64,000 nucleotides of DNA from Metaphire vulgaris (GCA_018105865.1 CM030856.1:6546220-6610219), one strand, 5' to 3'; positions 32,165 to 44,460 are shown, counted from the stretch's first letter. Program-made: numbers and translations. Notes: generated by a model not told the origin, from the letters alone.

Positions 32165-32814
32165 CGCTTTCTTCGAGTTTTCTCTGTTCAAGTTCAGCTT
32201 CAGCTATTTCAGAATTTTCTTGAACTGAATTGTCGTTTTCGTCTTCCTCTTCGTCTCTCTGGTCTAAGAAGGTCCTGTAAGTCTCTTCATCTTTATTCTC
32301 TTAAAATAGAACGACAATTTTGAGAATAATTAATTAAACAGTTTGACAATGAAGTCATAAAAAATCGAAAATTCTTTAATTGTCCATTAACAACATGCTA
32401 GCATAACAAAATTTTAAGCAATGTCAGTCTATTTGATGTCTTCTGTTGCAGACATGTTCGCAGCAAAACAGTGACCAATAATCAATATCACTCATTCTCT
32501 TGAAGAGAAAAATTGTATTCTTGACCTGGAATCTACATTTTCATCTTCCTCTTCCCCAGTGATAGAACCGCAATCGATGGCGATAATCGCCAGCAGAAAC
32601 ATCAACGATACAAGATCATTACGACGACGACGACGATGATGATTGATGACGACGACGACGGTAATAATGATGCTGGTATATTCATAGTTTGTGATATAAA
32701 AATCAACCTACCCATTTCGTCATCTTCATCCGTATTTTCCTTCTCCGAGATGGGACTGCAGTCGATGGCGATGAATGCCAACAGTAGCATCAACGATACA
32801 TGAACGACCTTCAT
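32165..32814 (-). CDS. Peptide precursor copy B, exons 1 and 2 (3' exon not found)
   Basis: Exon 1 is 32814-32712 (MKVVHVSLMLLLAFIAIDCS, then an acidic DEDDEM segment, phase 1 at GTAGGT). Exon 2 is 32299-32165 (DEETYRTFLDQRDEEEDE... to LEQRKLEE, phase 1 at GTATGT). Both are open. Exon 2 is homologous to the DEAYRSFL exon of copies A and E but longer (135 nt) and more acidic. No cysteine-rich exon was found downstream, where a LINE and SINEs occupy 30,500-32,150. It could be a truncated gene or one with a distant or different last exon. Inverted relative to A, C, E and F. Confidence 0.6.
32531..32612 (-). pseudogene. Extra signal-peptide-like exon in copy B intron 1
   Basis: The minus strand reads LVSLMFLLAIIAIDCGS and an acidic GEEEDENVD before a GTCAAG junction. 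It is a diverged duplicate of exon 1 lacking the MKVV start. Copy F has the same extra exon at about 52,231-52,320, so it predates the B/F split. It is either an alternative exon or a fossil. Confidence 0.55.
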
Positions 32815-32906
32815 GTTGATCTTCTTTTGATTTTGCAGCAGAGACAACGACGTCTTCTAGAGCGTCTTCTAGTTTTCCGTAAACTGCGTTGTTTGTCTCT
32901 TTTATA
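32815..32906 (-). promoter_or_regulatory. TATA box and leader, copy B
   Basis: The minus-strand TATAAAAG occupies 32906-32899, 92 bp before the ATG. The leader carries the same GAAGACGTCGTTGTC core, with a small duplication of the CTAGAAGACG block. Confidence 0.78.
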
Positions 32907-33161
32907 CATTTCCACAAGAGGCTTTAATGTCAATCATGATTAGCCAAGATAAGGCAATCTCACTAAATGTGCTCAAAATTATAAATTACATTTGATAAAT
33001 TAGAGTCTTGATAATCAATCAAGCGCTTCAACATGAGAGCCTATATTCTGATACTCTGTCTTTTGGATATTGAAGATTTACAATGCAGTTAAACTGTAAT
33101 GTCAACTGCTGCTGACATCATCAATTAACCACTGTGGTCATAATGATGGATTAATTATCAA

Positions 33162-33460
33162 CAGTGGCGTCTCCCGTGGGGATGAGTGGGGATGCATCCC
33201 ACCATCGGATTTTTATTTTTTATTTTTTGCTTGTGAAAACTATTTTGGGTTAGAGTCTAGTAAAACTACGGAGAAAACTGCCGATGACTCTTTTTCTGCT
33301 TGTCAACCTATTTCTGGGTAGAAGTGTAGTAAAATTAAAGAGAAAAATTCCATTTTGTCAGCCTTTTCCGGCAAAGTTTTATCCTTCTCTTTTCATCCTC
33401 CACCCACCAACTTCCTATGAATTCATTTCACCTCCCACAAAAATCATAGAACCGCCACTG
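33162..33460. mobile_element. hAT-like MITE with 8-bp TSD ATTATCAA
   Basis: Ends CAGTGGCGTC / GAACCGCCACTG. Direct repeats ATTATCAA at 33154-33161 and 33461-33468. The interior has TTTTTTGCTTGTGAAAAC and CTGCTTGTCAACC motifs. No transposase. Confidence 0.87.
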
Positions 33461-33744
33461 ATTATCAATTCACCCTGTTGCATTGTCCAGACAAAGCAAG
33501 TGGACAGCTTTATTGCAGGTTTCAGTCTCGCCTGTCTTATACAATGTAGGCCTATTCATAGTGAAATAGCTTCGATTGTTTATCATCATCGGCTGAGTGA
33601 ATTACCTGCAGAACAACACTCATAGCAACAGTGTGGCCATAGGATCCCAAAAAGTAGCATGGACTGAACCGTCGACACAACGATCTCTGAGCACAGATGT
33701 GGATGGGTGCGGCGGTGTGCGTTTAAGCCAACTCTTGAAGCCAG

Positions 33745-33910
33745 AGATGTAGCAAGTACAAACAAGTACAAGTACCTGGCCTCCGAGTACAAGACAAGTA
33801 CTATTACAAGTACAAGTACTTGCATTCCAAAATGCAAGTACAAGTGGCCTCAGTCTCGCCTGTCAAGTATACAATGTAGGCAAGTACCTGGCCTCCAAGT
33901 ACTAGTACAA
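33745..33910. repeat. AAGTAC-based array, copy 1
   Basis: Repeats of CAAGTACAAGTAC interspersed with CTGGCCTCCGAGTAC. The left border GAGATGTAGCAAGTACA is repeated at 34,333, so this is a dispersed element with a hexamer-expanded interior. Confidence 0.8.
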
Positions 33911-34329
33911 CATTTTGACATTGACATTTTTCCGCTGACATTTTGTCCCCATGACATTTTCTACATGACATTTTGTTTATCATTTTGTCCTCGGACAGTT
34001 TGTCCGGCCACGAATAAAATTGACCTGTTAGCATCTAAATATCATCAGTTGCACTAAAAAATAGAGATGATAGTCTTGCATCGGTCATATTAACCCTATG
34101 GATCCCGATCAAGCCAGCTTGGCTAAATACGTAGTTTAATGGACTGAAGCAGGCACACTAAGGTCTCTAATTAATGGCTGCATTATACAGCCTGGAACTC
34201 CTTTCTATTAACACAGTTCCAAAATGATGGATCAGTGGCTTCATCATAAATATCGTTGAGTTCCAGGTACTTGGCCATCTGTGAGGATGTGCGCCTAAAG
34301 GAACAGCATTACTGGTACCATTGAAGTAC

Positions 34330-34500
34330 ATATAGCCAGAGATGTAGCAAGTACACAATGCTTCAAGTCTGGCCTCAGTACAAGTACAAGTACATTCTTG
34401 CATTCCTAAAACTCCGAGTACAAGATGTTGGCCTCCGAGTACAAGTACAAGTACAAGTACTAAAAATGTGTACTCGAGTACAACTCGAGTACAAGGCCAA
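34330..34500. repeat. AAGTAC-based array, copy 2
   Basis: Starts with GAGATGTAGCAAGTACA and contains GTACAAGTACAAGTAC and TTGGCCTCCGAGTAC, as in copy 1. Confidence 0.8.
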
Positions 34501-34509
34501 GTTCATCTC

Positions 34510-35133
34510 TGCTTGAAGCACAACCGCATTCACAGATGTTGCGTGAGAAAGCGATATTTGCCCTTGGGGCCATTTCTCGCGTGTCTCTTTACCCTCCCTG
34601 TTCTGTATTCGATTGGTCTCAAACGTCGCAACCGATTCCGCACATCTGGATCGCCATCCTGAATCTCGACCTGTCCAAAACCATGCACTCCAGATCCTTC
34701 GGTCGGATGTCATACTTCTTCTGATTGGCTTTCCGGACATCTTTCTGGCGCTTTTTCTGTCCGCCGAGGAGTAGGCTCCTTGCTTCTGTTGGTTGTAGCT
34801 GATGATCTTAGTGAGGGGGCTGTCATCGTCCATACGCGTAAGGCGTCCGGCCCATCTGAGTTGGGATGCCAGCAGGAAGGCTTCGAATCCCTTCGATGCC
34901 AGTTATGAGGCAGAGTTGTAATTTTTTGTGTTGGGTTTCTTATCCTGTTATATGACATGTGCAATCTTGTGCCGACAAAACATATGGAACTGGTCGAGTC
35001 TGCGTACCTGTCGACGATATAGCGCCCATGTTTCTGATCTATAAAGGAGTGGTGTCAATATGACATTCAGACCACATTTATAGATTAAATTTGGCCTAAT
35101 AGTTTTAAGCTGGTAAAACTCAAAATATTCCAC
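34510..35133 (-). mobile_element. LINE reverse-transcriptase C-terminal fragment
   Basis: The frames read LLYRSETWALYRRQVRRLDQ and FHMFCRHKIAHVI, then MDDDSPLTKIISYNQQKQG and KSARKMSG, in broken order. The same family occurs on the plus strand at 50,731-51,210. Frameshifted. Confidence 0.75.
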
Positions 35134-35564
35134 AACTTTACACTGGCTCCGATGAGAGAGCTCTCAGCTCTCCATCAGACGGCGCACTCTGAAGACTTCC
35201 TACCCAGGTCCTGTAGAACTCCGAAACTGTTCTGCCCCTTAAGACGGACATCTTGATCTCTTGCTGATAGAACAGAAGAATTCTGACTACAGTACAGTGT
35301 ATATTACGCAGTCTCCATGGTCTCGTCGGGAACGTATGTTCCTTCAGATAAGTAAATCAATCATCCATTCATCCATGTCTTATAATTTTTACGAATGATG
35401 GATATTGGGTTCTTCCACCCATTGAAAATGATTAGGCCTAACTACCGATACATCACATCTCCGCAAGATCTTCACTTCTAAAATTGCCATGCTAAAATAT
35501 ATCAGGGATGAGCAGCAGCGGTTTTCAACACAAGAGAGATCACACTAAATCACTCGAAGTCAGC

Positions 35565-35682
<118 letters not shown>

Positions 35683-35954
35683 CAATTATAGATTAGATTG
35701 GATTGGCATTATTGTATGTCTAAACGTAATCAATGACATTGCTAACCCTGATAAATTCCTCTCAAATTGAATTAGGCCCACAAGTAGACTATTGAATTCA
35801 CTTAAATCCGAAGAGGAAGCAGGCTTTTATGGACGCAATTAGCAATCGATGTCGGCAATAGAGGAATTGCAAATCTTCAAAACTAAAGAGACGTGTTTCA
35901 GACAATATACAACCTACTCTCAATTCAAAGCGTTTGAGTTTATCATCAATTATG

Positions 35955-36105
35955 TTAATCGGTCTACTTGGCGTTGGGCGACCGGTTCCCGCCAGAACAC
36001 CGAAGTTAAGCAACGTCGAGCGCGGTTAGTACTTGAACGAGTGACCATCCCGGGATGGAGCAGTTGTGTCGGAGGGCAGGCAAACCGTTTATCATTTTCG
36101 CGTCA
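35955..36105 (+). mobile_element. 5S rRNA-derived SINE
   Basis: ACACCGAAGTTAAGCAACG, GCGCGGTTAGTACTTGAACG and ACCATCCCGGGATGGAGCAG follow the 5S rRNA order. It is too diverged for a working gene. This is the MITE-free counterpart of 23,960-24,262. Confidence 0.68.
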
Positions 36106-37120
36106 ATGGTTACAGTACTGCGAAGGTGAAAGCGGGTCTAGGAAAAGTAATGGCAAGCCACTCTAGATTAATTAATGGCGTAAGCCACCTGCGTCGCTGC
36201 TTGACTATTAGCCTACACGGGGATCAGCATCGGAAAACACGTTCGTTCGATCACGGGACTACCTTTACCTTCAATATATTAAATTCAATTTGTAGCTTTG
36301 GGACAAAAAGACCCATTGCTGTCATTGAGCGCCTGTTGTGGCACTCTACCGGAGTAAAAAGCGAGGACCATAAGAGCATTTGTCAAGCGAGGATCATGTG
36401 TCGGTCTTGAATCGCTTGACGCTCACCAACACAGCCATACGAAGAGCTGCGGTTTTGAGTCCCCTCTTGGGGCGTCATTTGGGGGGCAGGTGGGCCACGG
36501 TCTACAAAGGAAATGAAGAAACAATGCATAATGTATAAAATAAATAGATAAATATGAAATGTGCAAAAAATCGCCAAAATTGACCAAAATTTGCCAAAAA
36601 ATGTCAACAATTTACAAATTTGCCATAACTGGTCCCAAAATTGCCAAAACAATTGCCAAAAATTTGCCAATATTTAGCCAAAATTGGCCAAAAAATATCT
36701 TACCCCAAGAAAAGTGTGAAATGACACTACTGGTCCCCTCTCATCAGGCCAGAACTAGTTGTGAGATTCTTTAAAATACGTTGAGAAAATTTTAAAATTC
36801 GATAAACTTCTATCTGATGACAGGTTAGATGCTTGTCAAATAGTCGGCAGATTTGTCAAACGTTCACTATTTAAATCTAGTACTCGGTGCGGGGGTGGCT
36901 ACTCAAAATTTTGAGCTACTGGTTATCTTTCCAGACCTCCCTAAGGAAGTCGATGCGCAGCCATGGGGGCAGGGGCTGGGCCCTATTCGATATGTTCTCA
37001 TACTGTCTGAAAATATGCTGCAAATCATAGATGTAACCTCTATCGAAATAGCATTTTGCTAAGCTGCAGCAAATAGCAATTAAAACAAACGCTAGAACAG
37101 AAGCCATACTACTATTGCTG

Positions 37121-37191
<71 letters not shown>

Positions 37192-37193
<2 letters not shown>

Positions 37194-38122
37194 GTGTTAG
37201 GAGTGATCTTAGATCAAAAGATCAAAGATCACGATTTAAGATCACAATTCATGATCTTTGATCTTTGATCTAGATCACTTTTTACTAGTGATCTTTGACT
37301 CTGACTTTAAATCACTTTTTCGGTGATTTTGATCTTTATTATCAACAGAAGATCAAAGATCAAATTATACGTATTCTCCCAACTAAGTCAATCAATCAAC
37401 GAACTTCTATGTGTACTGAGTAAAATGGCGGACAAATCAAGCATTCGGACCTCAATGATCATGTTAGTGCAGCCGGTGCAGATGATGAGGATTATTGGTA
37501 TGGCCTGACATTAGTACTGGCACTGCCACTGGGACTCAGGGGGAGGCTTGCTCAGTTGCAACTGGTCGTGAAAATGCAGTCAAGATAGAGGTCATGCACT
37601 ACCTGAATAACCCAAATAAGGAACTTTCTAGCTTGTTGGCATACACACATGTCAAGGCAGCATTTGTGAAATATAACACAACCCTGCCATCTTCTGCGCA
37701 TGTCGAAAGACTTTTTAGTATTGGAGGTTTGATAGCTACACCACGAAGAAACAGGTTGTCTGACGCAACATTTGAGCGTCTGCTCATGCTGAAAATGAAC
37801 TGCCGTGTTCAACAATGACTTTGAACTGACAGTTAGTTGCTAAAATTGTCATGAACTATTTTCAGTTGTGTTAGTAACTTAGTATTACAAAAGTTTACAT
37901 GCATCGTACAGTGGACATTTGTATCGTTATCATACGTGACACGTCATACATGATATAATAACTATATTTGTATGATCTTTGATCTTAGATCACTTTTAAA
38001 GTGATCTTGATCTTAGATCATTTATACTCTAGTGATCTTTGATCTTGATCTTACATCAATTTCTCTCTAGTGATCTTGATCTTTGATCAAGATCATTTTA
38101 CAAGTGATCTTTCCTAACACTG
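37192..38122 (+). mobile_element. Non-autonomous hAT element with a transposase C-terminal remnant
   Basis: The ends CAGTGTTAGGA / TCCTAACACTG are inverted and sit inside a (CTA)n microsatellite; the flanking CTACTACT is consistent with an 8-bp duplication. Both subterminal zones are packed with GATC-containing repeats (TTTGATCTTAGATCAC). Inside, 37495-37818 encodes the hAT dimerisation domain: LPSSAHVERLFSIGGL, RNRLSDATFERLLMLKMN, then a stop. The catalytic core is missing. The paralogous microsatellite at 44,124-44,505 has no insertion. Confidence 0.9.
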
Positions 38123-38164
<42 letters not shown>

Positions 38165-38165
38165 T

Positions 38166-38212
<47 letters not shown>

Positions 38213-38678
38213 TATCTATTAGAAAGCAACATCATAAACTTTGAAACTTTTGCTAAGTTAGTTCGAGAGACAATTAATGCAATTATAAATAATTTCAAGT
38301 ATTTGAGTTTTACGTTAGCAACTGACAACTGGAAGGCTTAATAAATTAATAAATCACATGAAGTTCGAATTACCCGTTTAAACGTGATTGAGAGGTCAGT
38401 CGAAGTAATATACAACTAAAAGCCATCAATGTAAAGCGTCTATATCTACGACAATGAATAGCCAGTAGACCCTAAATAGTGTTCTTAATATTTATATGGA
38501 ACAATAAGAGTCGTTATTGTCGTTTGCGTCTCTTATATAATACAATAAATTAGGCATAGAGTGTATAATAAATGCGGACTAAAGTAGGCATAGAGTGTAT
38601 AATAAGTGCGGACTAATCGACAAGTAATGTATATCAAACCACCATGACGTTGTTGAAAACACTCGTGACAGTCTACTG

Positions 38679-38770
38679 TATAAAAGAGACAAGCAACGCA
38701 GTTTACGGAAAACTTGAAGACGCTCTAGAAGACGTCGTTGTCTCTGCTGCAAAATCAAAACAGGATCAAC
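38679..38770 (+). promoter_or_regulatory. TATA box and conserved leader, copy C
   Basis: TATAAAAG at 38679-38686, 92 bp before the ATG. The leader contains GAAGACGTCGTTGTCTCTGC, as in the siblings. Confidence 0.82.
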
Positions 38771-40087
38771 ATGAAGGTCGTTCTTGTATCGCTGATGTTG
38801 CTGTCGGCATTCATCGCCATCGACTGCCGTTCGGTCGGGGAGACGGGAAAAGAAGATGATGCTGAAGAAATCGATGGTAGGTTGATACCTACAGCGAAAA
38901 CTATGAATAAATACTATACTATGAATAAATACTATAAATACTATATACGCTTCCAGGGAATAGCGATTCCGTGTGGTGAAAATGAAAGGCCGCAGCAAGA
39001 ACGAAACCCAGAGATTGTACATTAAAACATTGCAAGGCAAAATTGAAAATGGCTAATAACAAATCCCTCATTTATTTTACCGAAGATTATCATATCAATT
39101 TCGATACTTTTCTTTCTCTGTCAATGTTTCTTACTAAGCGACGGCTACGTTGCAATTTTTAGGAATCAACAAAATTAACCGGTGGTTTATTTGTGAAACT
39201 GTGCAGAAGAAATTTACAGGGACTACCTAAACTGGAAAGTGGAACAGCCACAAGACGGCGACAAATCCTTTCAAAGATTTCTTGACTCGACTGCAACAAA
39301 AACAGACCAGAGGGAACTGAGTGATAATGGTAAGTAGAGCAACATAAATTTATTGCGATTAAGACCATACTGATATTATTTTTACATGATCTTTCCTTTC
39401 CTTCCTGATCAGAGCTCTGTGGTTATTGCGTCTTGGTGAAATTGCGGCTAAAACTATTGGCAATTCTCAAAGATGGCGATAATTGAAATGGTGAAAACCA
39501 TTGCACGTTACCACAACGCAGCTTCACAACTCATAGCGACTATTACGAGGCAAATTGTAACGCAAGAGTCTGCATATTCAGAAAGAGAGATTAAGTGTTA
39601 AAGAGTTAAGTCTTAAGTGCTTTGTTCCCATGAAATTAAAGTATCTGTCGAATCGTTATTAGCAATGCAGAAAATAGACCCCCTGCAATTGTTCGCTTTT
39701 GCCAAACGTCCATGAACTATTTTATTCTGATTACAGAGTTTGGCGCAACTTTTAGTTTATTTACAATTTTTGATTAAGTTAATTGATTTTGTCATCTTGG
39801 ACATCAATATAGGCCTAGTATTTTAAATTCTGTTTTACGTAAAGAAAACTTCAATTACGCATTTACTGTACATTATATCGTCCTAAGTGGTATTGAAGGG
39901 CCTGATTTAAAACTAAAAAGTGCTGAATAGGTCTAAATGGATGAATATTTAAGATTTACCAAAGCAAACAGAAATGCTGAAAATTGTTTTGTTGTTTCTG
40001 GCTCTAGACCTTGCGGTCAGGAAATGCGTTAACGTATGCGTCAAATGGCGGAAGATTGAAGGGTGCGTCAAATGGAGGTGTACTTGA
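38771..40087 (+). CDS. Secreted cysteine-rich peptide precursor, copy C (intact frame)
   Basis: Exons 38771-38876, 39207-39329 and 40008-40087, all phase 1, total 309 nt, 102 residues. Exon 1 gives MKVVLVSLMLLSAFIAIDC, an 18-20 residue signal peptide, then acidic GKEDDAEEID. Exon 2 is the 123-nt type (EEIYRDYLNWKVEQPQDGDK... to RELSDN). Exon 3, after GGCTCTAG, gives DLAVRKCVNVCVKWRKIEG and a last CVKWRCT before TGA: a very basic tail with four cysteines (C-x3-C-x8-C-x4-C), diverged from the six-cysteine form of A and E. An alternative third exon at 39,411 with a better polypyrimidine tract would give a short two-cysteine hydrophobic-basic tail. Secreted; probable host-defence-like peptide (inference). 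Confidence 0.72.
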
Positions 40088-40653
40088 TTTGCGACACGTT
40101 TTTCAGCGAAAAGCTGCAGCTAACATTTATTCAGTTCTTTATCTACCAATTTAATAGGCAAATCAACAAAGAATATTTCTTTGCTTAAGGACAATTATCA
40201 GAACAATTTAATATTTAGCCAACAATCCTGAAAATTAATGGAATCTGATTCTTAGTAACTAATCGTATAATACGCCTATCTAGCAAAACGTTGTTGATTT
40301 AAAACGAAGAACACATGATTTGTGAGCAGTTGAATCTTTGTGTTTGTTTTTAATTTTAATTAGGCCTTCATTTGATACAATAATTATGTACTTCTGTAGC
40401 ACCATTTCTAACACTCTAGGGTATCACTCGATGGTACGTCAAATCCTTACATAAAACCCCATGTCATTCCAGGGATCTTCTCCTAATCCTTTGAGAACCG
40501 TTAAGACCCATTGAGACCAGCTGCGCTGTTCGTGACTTGACGCCATTTCACTCGGTTTTGAGCTGCAAGTAGAGGGTCTCCAATGCTCATCCGAGTTCAC
40601 TCAGTGATTTCGTCTATCCGTCTTCTTCGGGGTCATCGTTGCGTTCGGGATCC

Positions 40654-41220
40654 CAGTAGCGTAGCGAAAATGGGTGCAGCAAGCAAGCGCCCCAGTGCGC
40701 CGAAGACGAGGGGTGTCAAAATGAGGGAGAAAACAGTGACGGTTCAACCATGTTGATGATTGGGTGCATCTCCCACCGGGCTTTCGGATGACCTCTTTTT
40801 TGCTTGTCAACCTATTTTCTGGTGAGTTTTTAAACGTTTAGTGAAAAATACTGAGAATTACCTGTTTTGCTTGTCGGCCTTTTTTGGCATGGTCTACTAA
40901 CATTTAGTGGGCACAAAACACTAACAATGGCCTTTTTCTCTAGTTTTTTTCACTTTGCATCCCCCACCAACTGCCTAAAATTTTTATTCATCCCCCACCA
41001 AGAATCCCTGGAACCGCCACCGGGAAAGAAACTGTTTTGCTCGTCAGCTATTATAAGGAGTGAGGGATATTAATTAGGGGTGCATTACTTGAAACAAATT
41101 ACTTTCAATGTCCCATTAAACAGGAAGGAACTTTTTTGTTCACCAGTCTTTTTCTAGAGCTAAGGGCGAAAACTGCACAATATGTCTATTTCACCTCCTC
41201 CAACCCTCGCTGCGCCCCTG
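40654..41220. mobile_element. hAT-like element (CAGTAGCGTAGCG ends), shared with 59,511-59,782
   Basis: Begins CAGTAGCGTAGCG after CGGGATCC (40646-40653) and ends GCTGCGCCCCTG near a second CGGGATCC (41225-41232). The same insertion at the same flank is at 59,511-59,782, so it predates that duplication. The interior has TTTTTTGCTTGTCAACC and TTTTGCTCGTCAGC, and appears nested. Confidence 0.7.
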
Positions 41221-41746
41221 CCCTCGGGATCCTTCCGTTGTACTTTCTATGCAGACCTTTATTAATCGGTTGTCCTTCATCCTATCACTATGCCCAACCA
41301 TATGCGGCTGTTTTTCTCTTTGAATACAAATACGCGAATTCTTGACGATCCTGTTCGCATTAAACGAAGCTAAAGACTGTCTAAGTTATCGCAGTTGCGA
41401 CCTTTCGAAGATACCCTATCTCCTCAAGTCTTCAGGTCTAAAGAAATCCTTCCTGTTTCTTAAATCATTTCCGCCACTGTCAACCTAGCCTCACTGTTAT
41501 ATTGACCATTGCCTGGCTGATCCCACACCTTTCCTATAGCTATTTTAAGAGGGCTGACCTTTACGAAGATACCTGCGTAATAATATAACATCACGCAAGA
41601 AGAGTGCTGCCTACTGCGGAATGCTTGAGAAGCGCACCCGTCTTGATAATCTATAAAAGGAGAGGTCAATTATGTATTTTACGGAAAACTTGAAGACGCT
41701 TTAGAAGACGTGGTTGTCCCTGCTGCGAAATCAAAAGAAGATCAAC

Positions 41747-41852
41747 ATGAAGGTTGTTCTTGTATCGCTGATGTTGCTGTTGGTATTCATCGCCATCGGC
41801 TTCTGTGAGTTTGCAGAGAAAGAAAAGAGGAATGAAGCTGCCGAAATAGAGA
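41747..41852 (+). pseudogene. Peptide precursor copy D, exon 1 only
   Basis: The signal-peptide exon is intact (MKVVLVSLMLLLVFIAIGFC, then EKEKRNEAAEIE), 106 nt in phase 1. The donor is GTTAGT where siblings have GTAAGT. Sequence to about 42,160 matches copy E downstream of its exon 1, then homology stops. No exon 2 or 3 follows, so this is a truncated duplicate. TATAAAAG lies at 41652-41659, 95 bp upstream. Confidence 0.7.
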
Positions 41853-42529
41853 GTTAGTTGATATCTACATCGTACTTTATGAATATTCAGTGTATGCATA
41901 TATAGCCGACGCTTTCATGGAATAGCCATTCGTGTTGGTGAAATTGAATAGCCGCTACATGAACGAAAGCCCAGAGAATGACGCGATGACAACTGATAGG
42001 TGCAACGCCAGTCTATAGAAGCTAAGCCACAGAATTCTATAGCCTATACAGTAGACATCAGACACCAGTGGCGTAGCCAGGGTTCAAAAATGGGACGCAT
42101 CGACATTATATGGTAAAAAAATCGCCAACGAACAAAAAAAGACTGTCAAGGAATTCTTCGCACATCCTCTTTTCTTCCTCCGCAAGCTCACTGCAACCGA
42201 ATCGTAGGTGGGGCTCATGCGGCTGCGCTGATCTCCGTGTCAGAGACTCTTCAGCCAGGCGTACAATGCTATACAAACGGGGCCAGTGCATTGCGTAGCG
42301 TATCTGCTTTACTCGCAGCATTCATCGCTACTCATTGGTCACTGCCACATGGCGAATGGCAGTGGCTAGTTGTTTCCAAATGTTAATCAACAGGCGTCGA
42401 AATTCATTGCCTGCGTCACTTCTTGAAACCAGCGCATCATCACCTTTTAAATCGTCTCTAACTGCTCCTGTTTGGCCCAACAGCCTTCAAATTGCGCCAT
42501 CGGCTGATTGCGCCATCCATCGGCTGATT

Positions 42530-42605
42530 TCGCCATCGGCTGATGCCCTGAGCATTATGATAGTGGCGCTATAGAAGTTGATTGATTGATTGATTGATTG
42601 ATTGA
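42530..42605 (+). mobile_element. SINE tail with (GATT)n
   Basis: GCTGATGCCCTGAGCATTAT, GTGGCGCTATAGAAGTTGAT and a GATT run. Same tail as in the UBR4 intron at 1,330-1,605; a further copy begins near 42,672. Confidence 0.6.
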
Positions 42606-44123
42606 GGCCCCGCCGAGCAGACTGCTCTCTTCATCGGCGCCATTGTATAATTAGTATTGTATATTCTACAACAACGGCTGATGCCATAGGCATCTATATT
42701 AATGGCGCTATAGATTTGATTGACTGATTGGTTGGTTCATATAGAGGAGAGAATCGGTATGAAGCAATAATTGCTTTGTGTGAAAATCTTGTGTAACCTT
42801 TGAACAATTTTATGATGGAGAGCGCACTGTAGATTTTTGAAAGCCTATGCAGCGTCGTTTCAAATGGCTGGCAGGTGTCGTATCTAGAGCGCTGTAGAAT
42901 AAAAATGAGATGGAATATATTGACAACCTTAGCAAAATTTGACCCAATGAAGATGGGGACACAAGAAAATGCAATTTTTAATTCAAGTGTTTCTTCACTC
43001 CCCTGAAATTTTTGCAGAGGAGATTTTCGAAAGACTGTGCAGTGTGCATAGTGTGGTTTTAAATGGCTGATAAGTGTCGCATTTCGAGCGCTGTAAAATA
43101 GTATGCAGACGGAATATATTGAGATTTCTAGCATGCTTTGACGTAATGAAGATGGGGACACAAGAAAATGTGATTTTTAATTAGAGTTTCCTTCGCTGTG
43201 CTGAAACTTTTGCATATCTACAATGTATACATCTACTGTAACAATAGTCCTTCCATTGGCTAATGTCATACGGAGAATCAATTTTATAATATTTCTGTCG
43301 TCCAAAATCTTGACTCTTAGAAAAGCCATGCTAAATTAAGAGAGCATTAAGAGAGCATTCTTGAGAGGATCGAGGGATTAGCCTCCAAATCACTCCCCAT
43401 TGTATGGCAGCCTATTAAAGAAAACTGTTGGTAAAGTGAATAACTGCATGCGCAGAAAAAGAGGTCTGTTCTAATTCAATCAGCCAAACAAAATTAAGTA
43501 ACAGTAATCATATTAAAAAAATAAAATGAATGGAAACAATCTAAAGGAGAGAGACCAAGATTTCCGGAACAGATGTGTCTTTAGATTTTCTTGAAGGAAG
43601 ACAGAGAACAGGATGATTTAGTTATAGTTGTTTTATGACGTGACTTCACCGACTCTCTGGTAGCCTATTTAAGAGATCGGCTCTTTTTAGATAAATTTTA
43701 TTAGGCAGCAATGACTATCTATCGTATGTGTAATAACCAGAACATGTTTTAACACAATTCTTTATTATGTAGGCGACCAATATAAAGCTTTCATAACAGG
43801 TCTAATACAACTTTCAGCTTTAGAGCGATAGAGATATAACCTATTTAAAGCTTTCACATGGGCCTACTAGGTTCGTCAGTGACGTTGTAGGCCTATGAAG
43901 ATTTACAATATTCAAGTCTACTGGTAGCCTAATCCTTTCAGACCTCGCTAAGGAAGTCGATGACCATTAGCGCAGCCATGGGGCAGGGGCTGGGCCCTAT
44001 TCGATATGTTCTCATACTGTCTAAAAATATGCTGCAAATCATAGATGTAACCTCTATCGAAATAGCATTTTGCTAAGCTGCAGCAAATAGCAATTAAAAC
44101 AAACGCTAGAACAGAAGCCATAC

Positions 44124-44137
44124 TACTATTGCTACTG

Positions 44138-44220
<83 letters not shown>

Positions 44221-44460
44221 GCTGCTACTACTACAACTGCTACTACTACTACTGCTACTGCTACTGCTGTACTACTGCTACTACTACTACTGTACTACTA
44301 CTGCTACTACTACTGACTACTACTGCTACTACTAATACTACTGCTACTGGGCCTGCTGGCCTACTGCTACTACTACTACTACTAATACTTCTACTACTAG
44401 GCTTAATACTAAAGCTAATACTACTGCTACTACTACTACTGCTACTACTACTACTACTAT

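Noticed and set aside
35960..36100. Functional 5S rRNA gene
   Set aside because: Internal control elements are recognisable, but the 5' and 3' ends do not pair and substitutions are many. A 5S-derived SINE fits better; the copies at 23,960 and 17,570 are equally diverged.
39411..39490. Alternative third exon of copy C (ELCGYCVLVKLRLLAILK...)
   Set aside because: Excellent acceptor and in-phase stop, but copies A and E have no equivalent, whereas the exon at 40,008 has homologues. Kept only as an alternative.
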